Translations under genes and position numbers: made by a program
Part shown: piece after piece, positions 7,291 to 16,593 of the stretch
How positions within the stretch are numbered: the stretch's first letter is position 1
How the letters are laid out: each line of letters begins with the position of its first letter
Assembly: GCF_024721115.1 (NCBI RefSeq)
Contig: NZ_JAMDHK010000011.1
Location: 1,055-65,054, forward strand
DNA from: Salipiger pentaromativorans
GTDB lineage: Bacteria > Pseudomonadota > Alphaproteobacteria > Rhodobacterales > Rhodobacteraceae
Length of the DNA: 64,000 nucleotides
Direction of reading: 5' to 3'
Notes under the pieces: model-generated
Database searches by the model: none
What the model saw: only the letters and a program-made list of their open reading frames with translations
Told to the model about the DNA's origin: nothing

Positions 7291-7836
7291 CTACGGTCGG
7301 ATCGCCAATTGCGCACATACAAAGTCGGCGCGTGTTGCAACGTCGGCGCGCGTCAGCTCCGTGATTTGGTATCCGAGGGCGGCGTATGTCTCTCGCATGA
7401 CGGTGCATGTTGCTTCCGCCTCGGCAGGGCTCTGCTTGCGCTCGCTGTCCTGTGCAAAGATCTCGTCCCAATAGGGCGCCAGAAAGACGCGGCGGTTGTA
7501 GCGGGTCGTCCTGGCCGCTGCGGTGACGTGCGGCGGAACAGGCAGGCCGCAGAGCGTCAGGTAGCCAAGGATGTCGGGAATGCCTCGGTCGAAGATCACG
7601 GGGCCTGGTAACGCCTGTGCGGCGCTGTCGGCGCTCAGGTCCCGTTCCAGCATCCGTTCGGCATAGGCCATGCGATCCGCCCACGGAAGGGCGTCTCCGC
7701 AGCTGGCCATCTCCTCGCGAATGATCGCGCGGCCGGATTCGGGAATGTTCTGAAAGCCACGGCGGGCAAGCTCGGTGATCAGGCTGGTTTTGCCCGCACC
7801 GGGACCGCCCGTCACGACGAAGAAATGGTCGCTCAT
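7291..7836 (-). CDS. small AAA/P-loop ATPase (AAA_28-like)
   Basis: The 181-residue protein starts [20 protein letters not shown] with a Walker A motif at residues 9-16, followed by [15 protein letters not shown], a Walker-B-like Asp segment. Layout and length fit the AAA_28 group of single-domain P-loop proteins, which resemble small nucleotide or metabolite kinases. The substrate is unknown. It is a single gene whose end lies 18 bp from an IS3 scar, so the C-terminus (QLAIRP) could have been altered by that event, although total length is normal. No partner gene is apparent. Confidence 0.8.
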   Translation of the reverse strand: MSDHFFVVTGGPGAGKTSLITELARRGFQNIPESGRAIIREEMASCGDALPWADRMAYAERMLERDLSADSAAQALPGPVIFDRGIPDILGYLTLCGLPVPPHVTAAARTTRYNRRVFLAPYWDEIFAQDSERKQSPAEAEATCTVMRETYAALGYQITELTRADVATRADFVCAQLAIRP

Positions 7837-8005
7837 GGGCCATCCTCGGATTTGACAGGGGAAAGCGCTGCGAAGCTATCGACACGCTAGGAGCGGCGAT
7901 CAAGGCAGCATGGATTTTCGTAGGGAAAACAGCACCGGTCTGCGTGGCAGAGGCAAATCCTCTGACGAGAAAGGCAGAACTACCTGGTGCTTTTCAAGGA
8001 GGATT

Positions 8006-8081
<76 letters not shown>

Positions 8082-8180
8082 ATCCTTGCGCCGTCTCCAG
8101 CGCTGTGCGCGTCGATCTACGCAATGCCGCGGGCGGGTTCAAGTGAAAAAATCACCGCCCACGGCAGAAATCCGTCAGCC

Positions 8181-8501
8181 TTAGCTGTCGTCGTCCTCGC
8201 CGGCGACATCGGTGATGTCGTCAAGCGAAACGTTGTCGTCGTCCTCGTCCTCGAGAACGTCGTCGTCGTCGAGATCGACCTCGACGTCGTCTTCCAGCAG
8301 ATCGACGTCATCGACGTCTTCCTCGGTCGCGCGGCGCTTGGCGCCATCGGCGGAATCGGCCACGAGCATCGCCCGCTTGCCGGTATCGAGTTGCAGGACC
8401 TCACCCGTGTACGGGCTGACGATCGGGTCTTTGTTCAGGTCATAAAACCGCTTGCCAGTGGTCGGGCAGACGCGTTTCGTACCCCATTCTTCCTTGGGCA
8501 T
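8181..8501 (-). CDS. TIGR02300 family (FYDLN) acidic protein
   Basis: The 106-residue protein starts MPKEEWGTKRVCPTTGKRFY and contains the diagnostic FYDLNKDPIVSPYTG. A strongly acidic tail of Asp/Glu runs over roughly residues 60-106. This family is found in alphaproteobacteria and its function is not established. The N-terminal part resembles a small zinc-ribbon-like fold with only one Cys visible. It stands alone, upstream of (and in the same direction as) tRNA-Ala. The repetitive GTCGTC-type codons of the acidic tail are visible as low-complexity DNA at 8186-8330. Confidence 0.93.
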   Translation of the reverse strand: MPKEEWGTKRVCPTTGKRFYDLNKDPIVSPYTGEVLQLDTGKRAMLVADSADGAKRRATEEDVDDVDLLEDDVEVDLDDDDVLEDEDDDNVSLDDITDVAGEDDDS

Positions 8502-8608
8502 GGGTGATCCCCTTCAGCTTGTCCGGTCATGTCGACAATCCGCGCCCTCTGCCATATCACGGCAATGGTGTCAAAGGCTTTGGCCGCGTTGGTTCTTAGG
8601 CAGAGCAT

Positions 8609-9301
8609 ATGGGGCAGATCACACTTCCTGGCAACCCGCCGATCGCGGTGACATTGCGCCGGTCCGCGCAGGCGCGGCGGTTGTCGCTGCGGATGAGCCA
8701 AATCGACGGGCGCGTGACGCTCACCATGCCGCGCCGGCTGCCCGAGCGCGAGGCGCTGGGGTTCCTGCGCGACAAGGAAAGCTGGCTGCGCGGGCATCTC
8801 GATGCGCGCGGTGCGGATGTGCGAATCGTGCTCGGTGCGGTGCTGCCGGTCGAAGGCGTCGCGCATGAGCTGCGACCGGGGCAGGGGCGCAGCGTGCGGC
8901 TGGTGCAGGGTGCGGTCGAGGTGCCGGGCCCGGAGGACCGCATGGCGGCACGGCTGCAAGGCTGGCTGCGCACGCTGGCGCGCGAACGGCTCGCCGCGGC
9001 CTCCGACCGTTATGCGGCGGCGCTCGGGCGGCCCTATGCGCGGCTTACCCTGCGCGATACCCGGTCGCGCTGGGGATCCTGCACCGCAGACGGGGCGCTG
9101 ATGTACTCCTGGCGGCTGATCCTCGCGCCGCCCGAGATTCTCGACTACGTCGCCGCGCATGAAGTGGCGCATCTGGCCGAGATGAACCACTCCCGCGCCT
9201 TCTGGGACACGGTCGAACGGCTGTATGGCGACTGGCGCGATGCCCGTGGCTGGCTGCGTGCCGAAGGCGGCGGGCTGCATCGCTACCGTTTCGGAGATTG
9301 A
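8609..9301 (+). CDS. SprT/YgjP-like zinc metalloprotease (DUF45, M48-type)
   Basis: The 230-residue protein has the HExxH zinc site HEVAH at residues 184-188, followed by NHSRAFW, and an upstream LRDTRSRWGSC segment. These are the hallmarks of the YgjP/DUF45 family. Members are cytoplasmic putative metallopeptidases with poorly known targets. The start at 8609 (MGQITLPGNPPIAVTLRR) fits the family N-terminus. It is followed 33 bp later by a GntR regulator on the same strand. Confidence 0.9.
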   Translation: MGQITLPGNPPIAVTLRRSAQARRLSLRMSQIDGRVTLTMPRRLPEREALGFLRDKESWLRGHLDARGADVRIVLGAVLPVEGVAHELRPGQGRSVRLVQGAVEVPGPEDRMAARLQGWLRTLARERLAAASDRYAAALGRPYARLTLRDTRSRWGSCTADGALMYSWRLILAPPEILDYVAAHEVAHLAEMNHSRAFWDTVERLYGDWRDARGWLRAEGGGLHRYRFGD

Positions 9302-9314
9302 CGTGCTGTGTATT

Positions 9315-9324
9315 TGTGATCACA
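9315..9324. promoter_or_regulatory. palindrome TGTGATCACA before GntR gene
   Basis: A perfect 10-bp palindrome ends 10 bp before the ATG of the GntR gene. FCD-type GntR proteins bind GT-rich/AC-rich palindromes, so this is a plausible autoregulatory operator. No clear ribosome binding site precedes the ATG, so the mRNA may have a very short leader. Confidence 0.4.
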
Positions 9325-9334
9325 TAGCGCGATC

Positions 9335-9988
9335 ATGACCTCCACAGCTTCCCGCCCCGCCGACATCGCCTCTTCCGCTCATGACCGCGTCTATCGCGGG
9401 CTGCGCACGCGCATCATGCTGGGGCAGATGTCGCCCGGCGAATCGCTGACGCTGCGCGGCATCGGCAAGGAGTTCGAGGTGTCGATGACGCCCGCCCGCG
9501 AGGCGGTGCGCCGGCTGGTGGCGGAGGGCGCGCTGAGCATGTCTTCCTCGGGCCGGGTGGCGACGCCGGAGCTGTCGAACGAACGTATCGAGGAACTGGC
9601 GGCGCTGCGGGCGCTGATCGAGGTGGAGCTGGCGTCGCGGGCGCTGCCGCGGGCGCATATGGCGCTGATCGACCGGTTGCAGACAATCAACGGCACCATC
9701 GCGGATGTCGTGCGGAACCGCGATTCGGTGGGCTATATCCGGACCAACCTGGAATTCCATCGCACGCTGTACCTGCGCGCCCAGGCCCCGGCGATGCTGG
9801 CGATGGCAGAAACGGTCTGGCTCCAGCTCGGTCCGACCATGCGGGCGCTCTACGGGCGGCTGCGGCGCAGCGAGGCGCCGCAGTTCCACCGGCTGATCAT
9901 CGCAGCGCTCAAGGCCGGCGACGAGCCGGGCCTGCGCCTGGCGGTGCGCTCGGATGTGACGCAGGGGCTGAGGATGCTGACGAGCTGA
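9335..9988 (+). CDS. GntR family transcriptional regulator (FadR/FCD subfamily)
   Basis: The 217-residue protein has an N-terminal GntR winged helix (VYRGLRTRIMLGQMSPGESLTL...MTPAREAVRRL). A C-terminal all-helical FCD ligand domain with scattered Asp/His metal ligands follows (TNLEFHRTLYLRA). FCD regulators generally sense organic acids. No metabolic operon adjoins it: upstream is a protease gene and downstream, convergent by 9 bp, is accA, so its regulon cannot be read from context. A palindrome at 9315-9324 may be its own operator. Confidence 0.9.
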   Translation: MTSTASRPADIASSAHDRVYRGLRTRIMLGQMSPGESLTLRGIGKEFEVSMTPAREAVRRLVAEGALSMSSSGRVATPELSNERIEELAALRALIEVELASRALPRAHMALIDRLQTINGTIADVVRNRDSVGYIRTNLEFHRTLYLRAQAPAMLAMAETVWLQLGPTMRALYGRLRRSEAPQFHRLIIAALKAGDEPGLRLAVRSDVTQGLRMLTS

Positions 9989-9997
9989 GGGGCGGCG

Positions 9998-10960
9998 TCA
10001 GGCCGCCAGCCCCTTGGCGCCCATGTTGAGGAACTTCTCGCGCCGGGCCTTGATCAGCGCCTTGGGCTTCATGCCGTCCATTTCCCCCAGCATCGAGCCG
10101 ATGGTCTGGCCCACCGCCGCGATGGTGGCATCGCGGTCGCGATGCGCGCCGCCCAGCGGCTCGGGGATCACGCGGTCGGTCACGCCGAGCTTCAGCAGCT
10201 CCTGCGCGGTCAGACGCATCGCCTCGGCGGCTTCGCGCATCTTCTCCGCGTCTTTCCAGAGGATCGAGGCGCAGCCCTCGGGGGTGATCACCGAATAGAC
10301 CGAATGTTCCAGCATCGCGACGCGGTTTGCCGTGGCAAAGGCCACCGCCCCGCCCGATCCGCCCTCGCCGATGATCACCGAGACCAGCGGCACGCCGATC
10401 TGAAGGCATTTTTCGGTCGAGCGTGCGATGGCCTCGGACTGGCCGCGCTCTTCGGCGCCCTTGCCGGGATAGGCGCCGGGGGTGTCCACCAGCGTGATCA
10501 CCGGCAGGCCGAACCGGTCGGCCATGTCCATCAGCCGCACCGCCTTGCGGTAGCCCTCGGGACGCGCCATGCCGAAATTGCGTTCGATCCGGCTTTGCGT
10601 GTCGTTGCCCTTTTCATGACCGATCACCATGACGGGGCGGTCTTCGAAACGTGCCAGCCCGCCCATCACCGCGTGATCGTCGGCAAAGCCCCGGTCGCCG
10701 GCCAGCGGCGTGTATTCGGTGAACAGCGTCTCGATGTAATCGCGGCAATGCGGCCGGTCGGGATGCCGGGCGACCTGGCATTTCCGCCAGGGGGTCAGCT
10801 TCTTGTAGAGGTCCTTGAGAAGCTCCTGCGCCTTGCGATCGAGCGCGGCCGCCTCGTCCTCGACATGCATCTCTTCGTTCTTTTGCGCCATGGTGCGCAG
10901 TTCTGCGGCTTTGCCTTCGATCTCGGCGAGCGGTTTTTCGAAGTCGAGGTAATGCGTCAT
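9998..10960 (-). CDS. accA: acetyl-CoA carboxylase carboxyltransferase subunit alpha
   Basis: The 320-residue protein matches AccA throughout. It has the helical N-terminus [20 protein letters not shown], then [33 protein letters not shown] and the glycine-rich [10 protein letters not shown]. With AccD it transfers the carboxyl group from carboxybiotin to acetyl-CoA in the first step of fatty acid synthesis. Length equals the family norm. The gene stands alone, convergent with the GntR gene, as is usual for accA away from accBC. Confidence 0.97.
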   Translation of the reverse strand: MTHYLDFEKPLAEIEGKAAELRTMAQKNEEMHVEDEAAALDRKAQELLKDLYKKLTPWRKCQVARHPDRPHCRDYIETLFTEYTPLAGDRGFADDHAVMGGLARFEDRPVMVIGHEKGNDTQSRIERNFGMARPEGYRKAVRLMDMADRFGLPVITLVDTPGAYPGKGAEERGQSEAIARSTEKCLQIGVPLVSVIIGEGGSGGAVAFATANRVAMLEHSVYSVITPEGCASILWKDAEKMREAAEAMRLTAQELLKLGVTDRVIPEPLGGAHRDRDATIAAVGQTIGSMLGEMDGMKPKALIKARREKFLNMGAKGLAA

Positions 10961-11173
10961 GCCCGGATACCCTTATTACGCGGGGCCTATATGGCGTCTG
11001 GGGCGGTGGGATGCAACAAAGCAAGATTTCTCCCGTTGCGTCGGGGCAGACTGTCGTTGCGATAGCTGGAAGGACATGGAGGCTGAGCCCGCGTCAGGAA
11101 GACCGCATCCGCGGGCTGCCGCACAACGTCCGCGCGCCCCAAAGGGCGGATTGCCGCTCGATCCGCTGGCCCC

Positions 11174-11197
11174 GTAGGGTGGGCAATCCTGCCCACC
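11174..11197. repeat. 24-bp hairpin repeat, copy 1
   Basis: A hairpin with arms TGGGCA and TGCCCA (extended to 8 bp, GGTGGGCA/TGCCCACC, with an ATCC-type loop) preceded by GTAGG-type bases. The identical 24 bases occur in reverse orientation at 51337-51360. It lies 11 bp beyond the lysE stop and could act as its transcription terminator, although no T-run follows. Confidence 0.8.
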
Positions 11198-11208
11198 TTC
11201 CCCCGGAC

Positions 11209-11817
11209 CTAGGGCTGTCCCTGCGCCAGTACCGGGAGCAGCGATGCGATCAGCAGCGCCGCCATGGTCCAGTTGAAGGCCCGCAGCCGGCCGGGGTTGT
11301 TCAGCACCCGCCGCATTTCCCGCCCGAGCACGGTCCAGGTGCTTGTCGAGATCACCGACATTGCCACATAGGTTCCGGCGACCAGCATCACCGATCCCAG
11401 ATCGCGCCCGGTCGCATAAAGCGTGATCGCGCCCAGAGCCATGGACCAGGCCTTGGGGTTCACCCATTGGAACGCGGCGGCCTGCACAAAGCTCAGCGGG
11501 CGGCCCTGGGGCTCCGTTCCCGCCTCGGCGGGGGGCGCGGCATGAGCGATCTTCCAGGCCAGCCAGAGCATGTAGATCACCGAGGCCACCAGCAGCACGT
11601 CATGCGCCACGGGCCAGGCCTCGAAGACCTGCATCACCCCGAGCCCCACCAGCAGCACCATGGCCGGAAACCCCAGCCCGATCCCGAGCATATGCGGGAT
11701 CGACCGGCGAAAGCCGAAATTGGCCCCCGAGGCGAGCAGCATGAGGTTGTTGGGGCCCGGCGTGATCACCGTGACGAGCGCAAAGGCGGCAAGGGCGAGA
11801 AGAAGATCCTGTGTCAT
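11209..11817 (-). CDS. LysE family amino acid exporter
   Basis: The 202-residue membrane protein starts MTQDLLLALAAFALVTVITPG and has the family signature PGPNNLMLLASGANFGFR. About six hydrophobic helices are seen, plus AFQWVNPKAWSMALGA, which is typical of the RhtB/LysE superfamily. These proteins export amino acids or their derivatives. ATG 11817 is chosen because the long frame upstream overlaps the divergent Lrp gene. The divergent Lrp/AsnC regulator 72 bp away is the classic partner of such exporters and probably activates it when its amino acid accumulates. Confidence 0.92.
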   Translation of the reverse strand: MTQDLLLALAAFALVTVITPGPNNLMLLASGANFGFRRSIPHMLGIGLGFPAMVLLVGLGVMQVFEAWPVAHDVLLVASVIYMLWLAWKIAHAAPPAEAGTEPQGRPLSFVQAAAFQWVNPKAWSMALGAITLYATGRDLGSVMLVAGTYVAMSVISTSTWTVLGREMRRVLNNPGRLRAFNWTMAALLIASLLPVLAQGQP

Positions 11818-11819
11818 GA

Positions 11820-11832
11820 CGCAATAATTGCG
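11820..11832. promoter_or_regulatory. palindrome CGCAATAATTGCG between lysE and lrp
   Basis: A perfect 13-bp palindrome lies 3 bp from the lysE ATG in the 72-bp divergent region. Lrp/AsnC proteins bind AT-centred palindromes of this kind, so it is a likely binding site of the adjacent regulator. Confidence 0.5.
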
Positions 11833-11889
11833 CAGGATTCGCGGATATGGATTGCGAAGATGAGGTTCATGCCGGAAATAGTGCAACTT

Positions 11890-12342
11890 ATGACGGATCT
11901 TGACGGAATAGACGAAAAGATATTGCAGGAGCTGTCGCGCGACGGGCGGATCAGCAATCTCGCGCTTGCGGATCGGGTCGGGCTGTCGCCGTCGGCCTGT
12001 CTGCGCCGGGTGGCGGCGCTGGAAAAGGCCGGGGTCATCAAGGGCTATCGCGCGGTGCTGAGTCCGGAAAAGACCGGCGTCGGGTTCACCGCCTATGTGA
12101 TGGTGGGGCTGAACGCGCATACGAAACAGGCGCAGGAGGCCTTCGAGCGCGCGATGAGCCATGCACCGGAGGTGCGGGAGTGTCACAACATCACTGGCAA
12201 TGTGGAATATCTGCTGCGGATCGAGGCAGCGGACCTTGCCGCCTACAAGCATTTCCACACCGAGGTGTTGGGCACACTGCCGCAGGTCAATGCCATCACC
12301 TCCTATGTGGTGATGGGCTCGCCCAAGGACGAGCGCGCCTAG
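11890..12342 (+). CDS. Lrp/AsnC family transcriptional regulator
   Basis: The 150-residue protein starts MTDLDGIDEKILQELSRDGR and has the AsnC helix-turn-helix (NLALADRVGLSPSACLRRVAAL). A RAM ligand-binding domain follows (PEVRECHNITGNVEYLLRIEA). Upstream in-frame ATGs at 11860 and 11869 would add up to ten residues; 11890 fits the family start best, but no start has a strong ribosome site. Divergent transcription from lysE indicates local control of the exporter. It resembles regulators such as Lrp and BkdR that respond to amino acids. Confidence 0.93.
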   Translation: MTDLDGIDEKILQELSRDGRISNLALADRVGLSPSACLRRVAALEKAGVIKGYRAVLSPEKTGVGFTAYVMVGLNAHTKQAQEAFERAMSHAPEVRECHNITGNVEYLLRIEAADLAAYKHFHTEVLGTLPQVNAITSYVVMGSPKDERA

Positions 12343-12411
12343 CGACGGGGTCTTTGGCGGGCCGGGCGCTGTCGGGCGAACCTGCTGGTAATAGACCCTG
12401 TGGCCAATAGG

Positions 12412-12441
12412 AAAGGGCGGCGCCGGTGCGGCACCGCCCTT
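12412..12441 (-). terminator. rho-independent terminator of ilvD
   Basis: Leftward from 12441, AAGGGCGGTGCCG pairs with CGGCGCCGCCCTT (13 bp, one G-U, three-base loop), followed by TTTCC. It lies 38 bp past the ilvD stop. Confidence 0.75.
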
Positions 12442-12478
12442 GCAGGATTTCCCGGGACGCCGGTGGCGCCCTGACGGA

Positions 12479-14308
12479 TCAGATCTGCCGCACCGCGCCC
12501 TTGGCGGCGGAGGTGGTCAGCGCCGCGTAGGCCTTGAGCGCCTTCGACACCTTGCGCTTGCGCTTTTCGTCCGGCTGCCAGCCCTTGGCGTCGCGCGCCG
12601 CGCGGCGCTCGGCCAGCACCGCCGCGTCCACGGCGAGGTTGATCTTGCGCGCGGGGATGTCGATCTCGATCAGATCGCCCTCTTCCACCAGACCGATGGC
12701 GCCGCCCTCGGCCGCCTCGGGCGAGACGTGCCCGATGGAGAGCCCCGAGGAGCCGCCCGAGAAGCGCCCGTCGGTGACCAGCGCGCAATCCTTGCCGAGC
12801 CCTTTCGACTTCAGATAGCTCGTCGGATAGAGCATCTCCTGCATGCCGGGCCCGCCGCGCGGCCCCTCGTAGCGGATCAGCACCACGTCGCCGGGATGGA
12901 TCTTGCCCGTCAGGATCGCGCTCACCGCGCTGTCCTGCGATTCAAAGATCCGCGCGGGGCCCGAGAAGACAAGAATGCTCTCGTCCACTCCGGCGGTTTT
13001 CACGATGCAGCCGTCCTCGGCGAGATTGCCGTAAAGCACCGCCAGGCCGCCATCCTTGGAAAACGCATGTTCCGCATCGCGGATCACGCCGTTTTGCCGG
13101 TCGAGGTCCAGCGTGTCGTAACGCCGGTCCTGCGAGAAGGCGGTGGTCGAGCGCACGCCGCCGGGGGCGGCGCGGAAGAACTCGTGCACCGTCTCGGAAT
13201 TGGTGCGGGTCACATCCCAGCGGTCGAGCGCATGGGCCATGGTCTCGGCATGCACGGTGGGCACCGAGCTGTCGATCAGCCCGGCGCGGTCGAGCTGGCC
13301 GAGGATCGACATGATCCCGCCGGCGCGGTGCACGTCTTCCATATGCACATCCTGCTTCGCGGGCGCGACCTTGCAGAGCACCGGCACCTGACGCGACAGC
13401 TTGTCGATGTCCTCCATGTCGAAATCGACCTCGCCCTCATTCGCGGCGGCCAGCAGGTGCAGCACCGTGTTGGTCGAGCCGCCCATGGCGATATCCAGCG
13501 TCATGGCGTTCTTGAAGGCCTCGAACGTGGCGATGGAGCGCGGCAGCACGCTTGCATCGTCCTGCTCGTAATAGCGCTTGGCCAGATCCACGATCAGATG
13601 CCCTGCCTCGACGAACAGCCGCTGACGGTCGGCATGGGTGGCCAGGGTCGAGCCGTTGCCGGGCAGCGACAGGCCCAGCGCCTCGGTGAGACAGTTCATC
13701 GAGTTGGCGGTGAACATGCCCGAGCAGGAGCCACAGGTCGGACAGGCGGCCTCCTCGATGGCCTGAACCTGGGCGTCGGTGTATTTGTCGTCGGCGGCGG
13801 CAACCATGGCATCGACCAGATCCAGCGCTTTGGTCTCGTCGTCCCACTGCACCTTGCCGGCCTCCATCGGGCCGCCCGAGACGAACACCACCGGGATGTT
13901 CAGCCGCATGGCCGCCATCAGCATGCCGGGGGTGATCTTGTCGCAGTTCGAGATGCAGACCATGGCGTCGGCGCAATGGGCGTTGACCATGTATTCCACC
14001 GAGTCGGCGATGATCTCGCGCGAGGGCAGCGAATAGAGCATGCCGTCATGGCCCATGGCGATGCCGTCATCCACCGCGATGGTGTTGAACTCCTTGGCAA
14101 CGCCGCCCGCCTTTTCCACCTCGCGGGCCACCATCTGGCCCAGATCCTTGAGATGCACGTGGCCCGGCACGAACTGGGTAAAGCTGTTCACGATCGCAAT
14201 GATCGGCTTGTTCCAGTCGTTCTCGGTCATGCCGGTGGCACGCCATAGGCCACGGGCGCCGGCCATGTTGCGGCCATGGGTGGTGGTGCGGGAGCGGTAG
14301 GCGGGCAT
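12479..14308 (-). CDS. ilvD: dihydroxy-acid dehydratase
   Basis: The 609-residue protein has the cluster-ligand cysteines in [15 protein letters not shown] and [18 protein letters not shown]. It also has the family start [20 protein letters not shown] and [16 protein letters not shown] near the end. It dehydrates 2,3-dihydroxy-isovalerate and 2,3-dihydroxy-methylvalerate to the keto acids that precede valine and isoleucine, and needs an iron-sulfur cluster and Mg. Length is normal. It is preceded by rimBK with a 210-bp gap holding an inverted repeat, so it probably has its own promoter. Confidence 0.97.
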   Translation of the reverse strand: MPAYRSRTTTHGRNMAGARGLWRATGMTENDWNKPIIAIVNSFTQFVPGHVHLKDLGQMVAREVEKAGGVAKEFNTIAVDDGIAMGHDGMLYSLPSREIIADSVEYMVNAHCADAMVCISNCDKITPGMLMAAMRLNIPVVFVSGGPMEAGKVQWDDETKALDLVDAMVAAADDKYTDAQVQAIEEAACPTCGSCSGMFTANSMNCLTEALGLSLPGNGSTLATHADRQRLFVEAGHLIVDLAKRYYEQDDASVLPRSIATFEAFKNAMTLDIAMGGSTNTVLHLLAAANEGEVDFDMEDIDKLSRQVPVLCKVAPAKQDVHMEDVHRAGGIMSILGQLDRAGLIDSSVPTVHAETMAHALDRWDVTRTNSETVHEFFRAAPGGVRSTTAFSQDRRYDTLDLDRQNGVIRDAEHAFSKDGGLAVLYGNLAEDGCIVKTAGVDESILVFSGPARIFESQDSAVSAILTGKIHPGDVVLIRYEGPRGGPGMQEMLYPTSYLKSKGLGKDCALVTDGRFSGGSSGLSIGHVSPEAAEGGAIGLVEEGDLIEIDIPARKINLAVDAAVLAERRAARDAKGWQPDEKRKRKVSKALKAYAALTTSAAKGAVRQI

Positions 14309-14417
14309 GGGTTTCCCCCTCGTTTGCGGTATCGGAGTTGTTTAACGCTGCGCGGCCCCTGCGGCAAGGGTAGCGCGCATGCCCAAATCCGCGCCAGCTT
14401 TGCCGCCGAAAAGGCGC

Positions 14418-14480
14418 GTATTTGGAAAGAGAAGAAGATCAGGATGCGCGCCCTTGCCCTTCTTCTCTTGAAAAATACGC
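14418..14480. repeat. GTATTT...AAAGA repeat family, inverted pair (copies 1 and 2)
   Basis: Copy 1 (14418-14437, plus) reads GTATTTGGAAAGAGAAGAAG. Copy 2 (14459-14480, minus) reads GTATTTTTCAAGAGAAGAAG on the other strand. Together they form an imperfect stem of about 20 bp with a loop of about 22 bases between rimBK and ilvD, and so may stop rimBK transcription. Further copies are at 19441, 52512 and 56672. Confidence 0.75.
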
Positions 14481-14518
14481 CCGCCGGAGGCGTCCGGCAT
14501 CGCGGCCGGGCGCGGGGG

Positions 14519-15910
14519 TTAGGCGCCGCTGCGCTTCGTTCGGCTGCGCGGCGGTTTCGGTGCCACCTTGGCCTCGATATAGTCGATCACCAGCCCGGCG
14601 ATGTCCTTTCCCGAGGTTCTCTCGATCCCCTCCAGACCGGGCGAGGAATTCACCTCCAGCACCTTGGGCCCGTCCTCGCCGCGCAGCAGGTCCACCCCGG
14701 CCACATCGAGCTTCATCGCGCGGGCGGCCTTGACCGCCGCCTCGCGTTCGGTCCGGGTGATCTTCACCGGCTCCGCCGTGCCGCCCTGATGCAGATTCGA
14801 GCGGAAATCGTCGGGCTTGCCCACCCGGCGCATGGCGGCGACCACCTTGCCACCCACCACGAAGCAGCGGATGTCCTCGCCCGCCGCCTCCTTGACGAAG
14901 CTCTGCACCAGGAAATCCGCCTTCAGCCCCTGAAAGGCCGAGATCACCGACTCGGCGGCCTTCTTGGTCTCCGCCAGCACCACACCCTTGCCCTGGGTGC
15001 TCTCCAGCAGTTTCAGCACCAGCGGCGCGCCGCCCACCAGGCTGATCACATTGCCCGAATCCTTTGGGCTGCGGGCAAAGGCGGTGGTGGGCATGCCGAT
15101 CCGGTGCCGCGCCAGCACCTGATGCGCGTGCAGCTTGTCGCGCGACACCGTGATGCCGTCGGACCCCGCCAGGCAATAGGTGCCGAGGCTCTCGAACTGC
15201 CGCACCACCGCCGTGCCGTAGGAGGTGATCGAGGCGCCGATGCGTGGGATCACCGCGTCGTAATGCGGCAGGCGGCGGCCGTCGTAATGCACCTCGCCGC
15301 CCACGGCGCGGATGTTCATGTAGCAGCGCGAGGTGTCGATCACCTCCATCGTATGGCCGCGCGCCTCCGCCGCCGCAATCAGCCGGCGGGTGGAATAATT
15401 CTCGGGCTCGCGGGTCAGCACCGCCAGCCGCAGCGCCCGGCGGTGGCGTTCGCTGCGCGGAATGTCGCGATAGGCCTCGTAGGAGAGCGCGGGCTGACAG
15501 AAGCTGTGGCTGGGCGCCACCATCATGTCGTCGGCCAGCGCGGTACGGCCGAGCAGCATCCGGTAGGCCATGTTGCCCCGGTCGGTCAGCGTGACCTCGA
15601 TGGGCCAGCGGTGATCGCCCATCTCGAGCGTCGTCTCGATGACAAAGCGCAGCTCGGTCTCGCCGTTCGACGAGGTCACCTCGCGCCGGTCCTTGAGCGG
15701 GGCGGAGCAGATGATCTCCAGATCGGGATCGGCGGGATCGGGGTGGATCGCAAAGCGCACCATGGGTTTTTTCGCCGAGCCGAAGGGCTCGATGGCGAAG
15801 GCGTGCAGGGCCGAGGTCTTGGCGCCGGTATCCACCTTGGCGCGGATCGCGGGCAGGCCGAGATCGGGCAGGGAAAGCCATTCCTCCCATCCGAGCGTGA
15901 ACAGGGTCAT
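14519..15910 (-). CDS. RimB-RimK fusion: retropepsin-like domain plus ATP-grasp glutamate ligase
   Basis: The 463-residue protein joins two domains. Residues 1-150 are a RimB/'ATP-dependent zinc protease' domain with the aspartic-protease-like K25-V-D27-T-G-A and LLGRTAL. Residues 165-450 are a RimK-type ATP-grasp ligase ([18 protein letters not shown]..., [33 protein letters not shown]). RimK adds glutamate residues to ribosomal protein S6, and RimB trims them in the organisms where this was studied. Here both activities would sit in one chain. The start [11 protein letters not shown] at 15910 fits the RimB domain. No small rimA-like gene is adjacent. The substrate in this organism is inferred from family. 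Confidence 0.88.
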   Translation of the reverse strand: MTLFTLGWEEWLSLPDLGLPAIRAKVDTGAKTSALHAFAIEPFGSAKKPMVRFAIHPDPADPDLEIICSAPLKDRREVTSSNGETELRFVIETTLEMGDHRWPIEVTLTDRGNMAYRMLLGRTALADDMMVAPSHSFCQPALSYEAYRDIPRSERHRRALRLAVLTREPENYSTRRLIAAAEARGHTMEVIDTSRCYMNIRAVGGEVHYDGRRLPHYDAVIPRIGASITSYGTAVVRQFESLGTYCLAGSDGITVSRDKLHAHQVLARHRIGMPTTAFARSPKDSGNVISLVGGAPLVLKLLESTQGKGVVLAETKKAAESVISAFQGLKADFLVQSFVKEAAGEDIRCFVVGGKVVAAMRRVGKPDDFRSNLHQGGTAEPVKITRTEREAAVKAARAMKLDVAGVDLLRGEDGPKVLEVNSSPGLEGIERTSGKDIAGLVIDYIEAKVAPKPPRSRTKRSGA

Positions 15911-16013
15911 TGCGAATCCTCTCGATGCGCCCGCGCGCCGGGCCGGAGCGCCGCTCTAGCGGGCGGATGTGACAGGCGCAATACGCTTGGATCCCGCGGC
16001 CGGTTTGGCCCCT

Positions 16014-16427
16014 CTACCAGACCTTCAGAACACGGCGCGACAGCAGGAAACCGTGACCGTCCGCGTTGCGGCAGGTGAGCCCGGTGCGCTCGGAGATGCA
16101 GGAAATCCCGCCCCAGTCCGCCGAGACGCCATAGGGCGCCACATCGACGCCAGTTGCGGATTTCCCCCGCACCGGCGCACCGCATTCCATCGTTGCGGGA
16201 CCGCGCGCGAGCAGCACGTATTTATGCCCCCAGGGGCCCGCGCAGGAGGCCGGGCGCGCGACATTCGGCGTGCCGGTGAACGCGACGATCTCACAGGAAA
16301 GATCCGGCGGCCCCTCTCCGGTGCCGACCCAGCAGCGGATATTGTCCGACGGGGTGCGGAATGGCGACACATCCGCCATCGCGGGGCCGGCAAGACACAG
16401 GCCGGCCAAAAGCAGCGATCTGAACAT
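16014..16427 (-). CDS. small secreted cysteine-containing protein (DUF6636-like)
   Basis: This is a 137-residue precursor with a clear signal peptide (MFRSLLLAGLCLAGPAMA, cut after residue 18). The mature part SPFRTPSDNIRCWVGTG... has six cysteines, which probably form disulfides in the periplasm. FxTPSxNIxC resembles the DUF6636 family, whose function is unknown. AGGA stands 9 bases before ATG 16427; the longer frame to 16532 lacks support. It is a single gene between rimBK and a divergent LysM gene. Confidence 0.75.
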   Translation of the reverse strand: MFRSLLLAGLCLAGPAMADVSPFRTPSDNIRCWVGTGEGPPDLSCEIVAFTGTPNVARPASCAGPWGHKYVLLARGPATMECGAPVRGKSATGVDVAPYGVSADWGGISCISERTGLTCRNADGHGFLLSRRVLKVW

Positions 16428-16593
16428 TATGAAGGTCCTGAAAATACGGTCGGGATAAAGTCTGCCCGCAGCGTCTGACGCGGGCCTCGGGCCTGTCAAG
16501 TCCGCCATTCCGGAAACGACCGTCCCCGGCATGGCGTGCTAGAAATGTTGTCACGGACCGCTGCCGGTCCGGGCAGCAGAGAAGGTTTCGATC

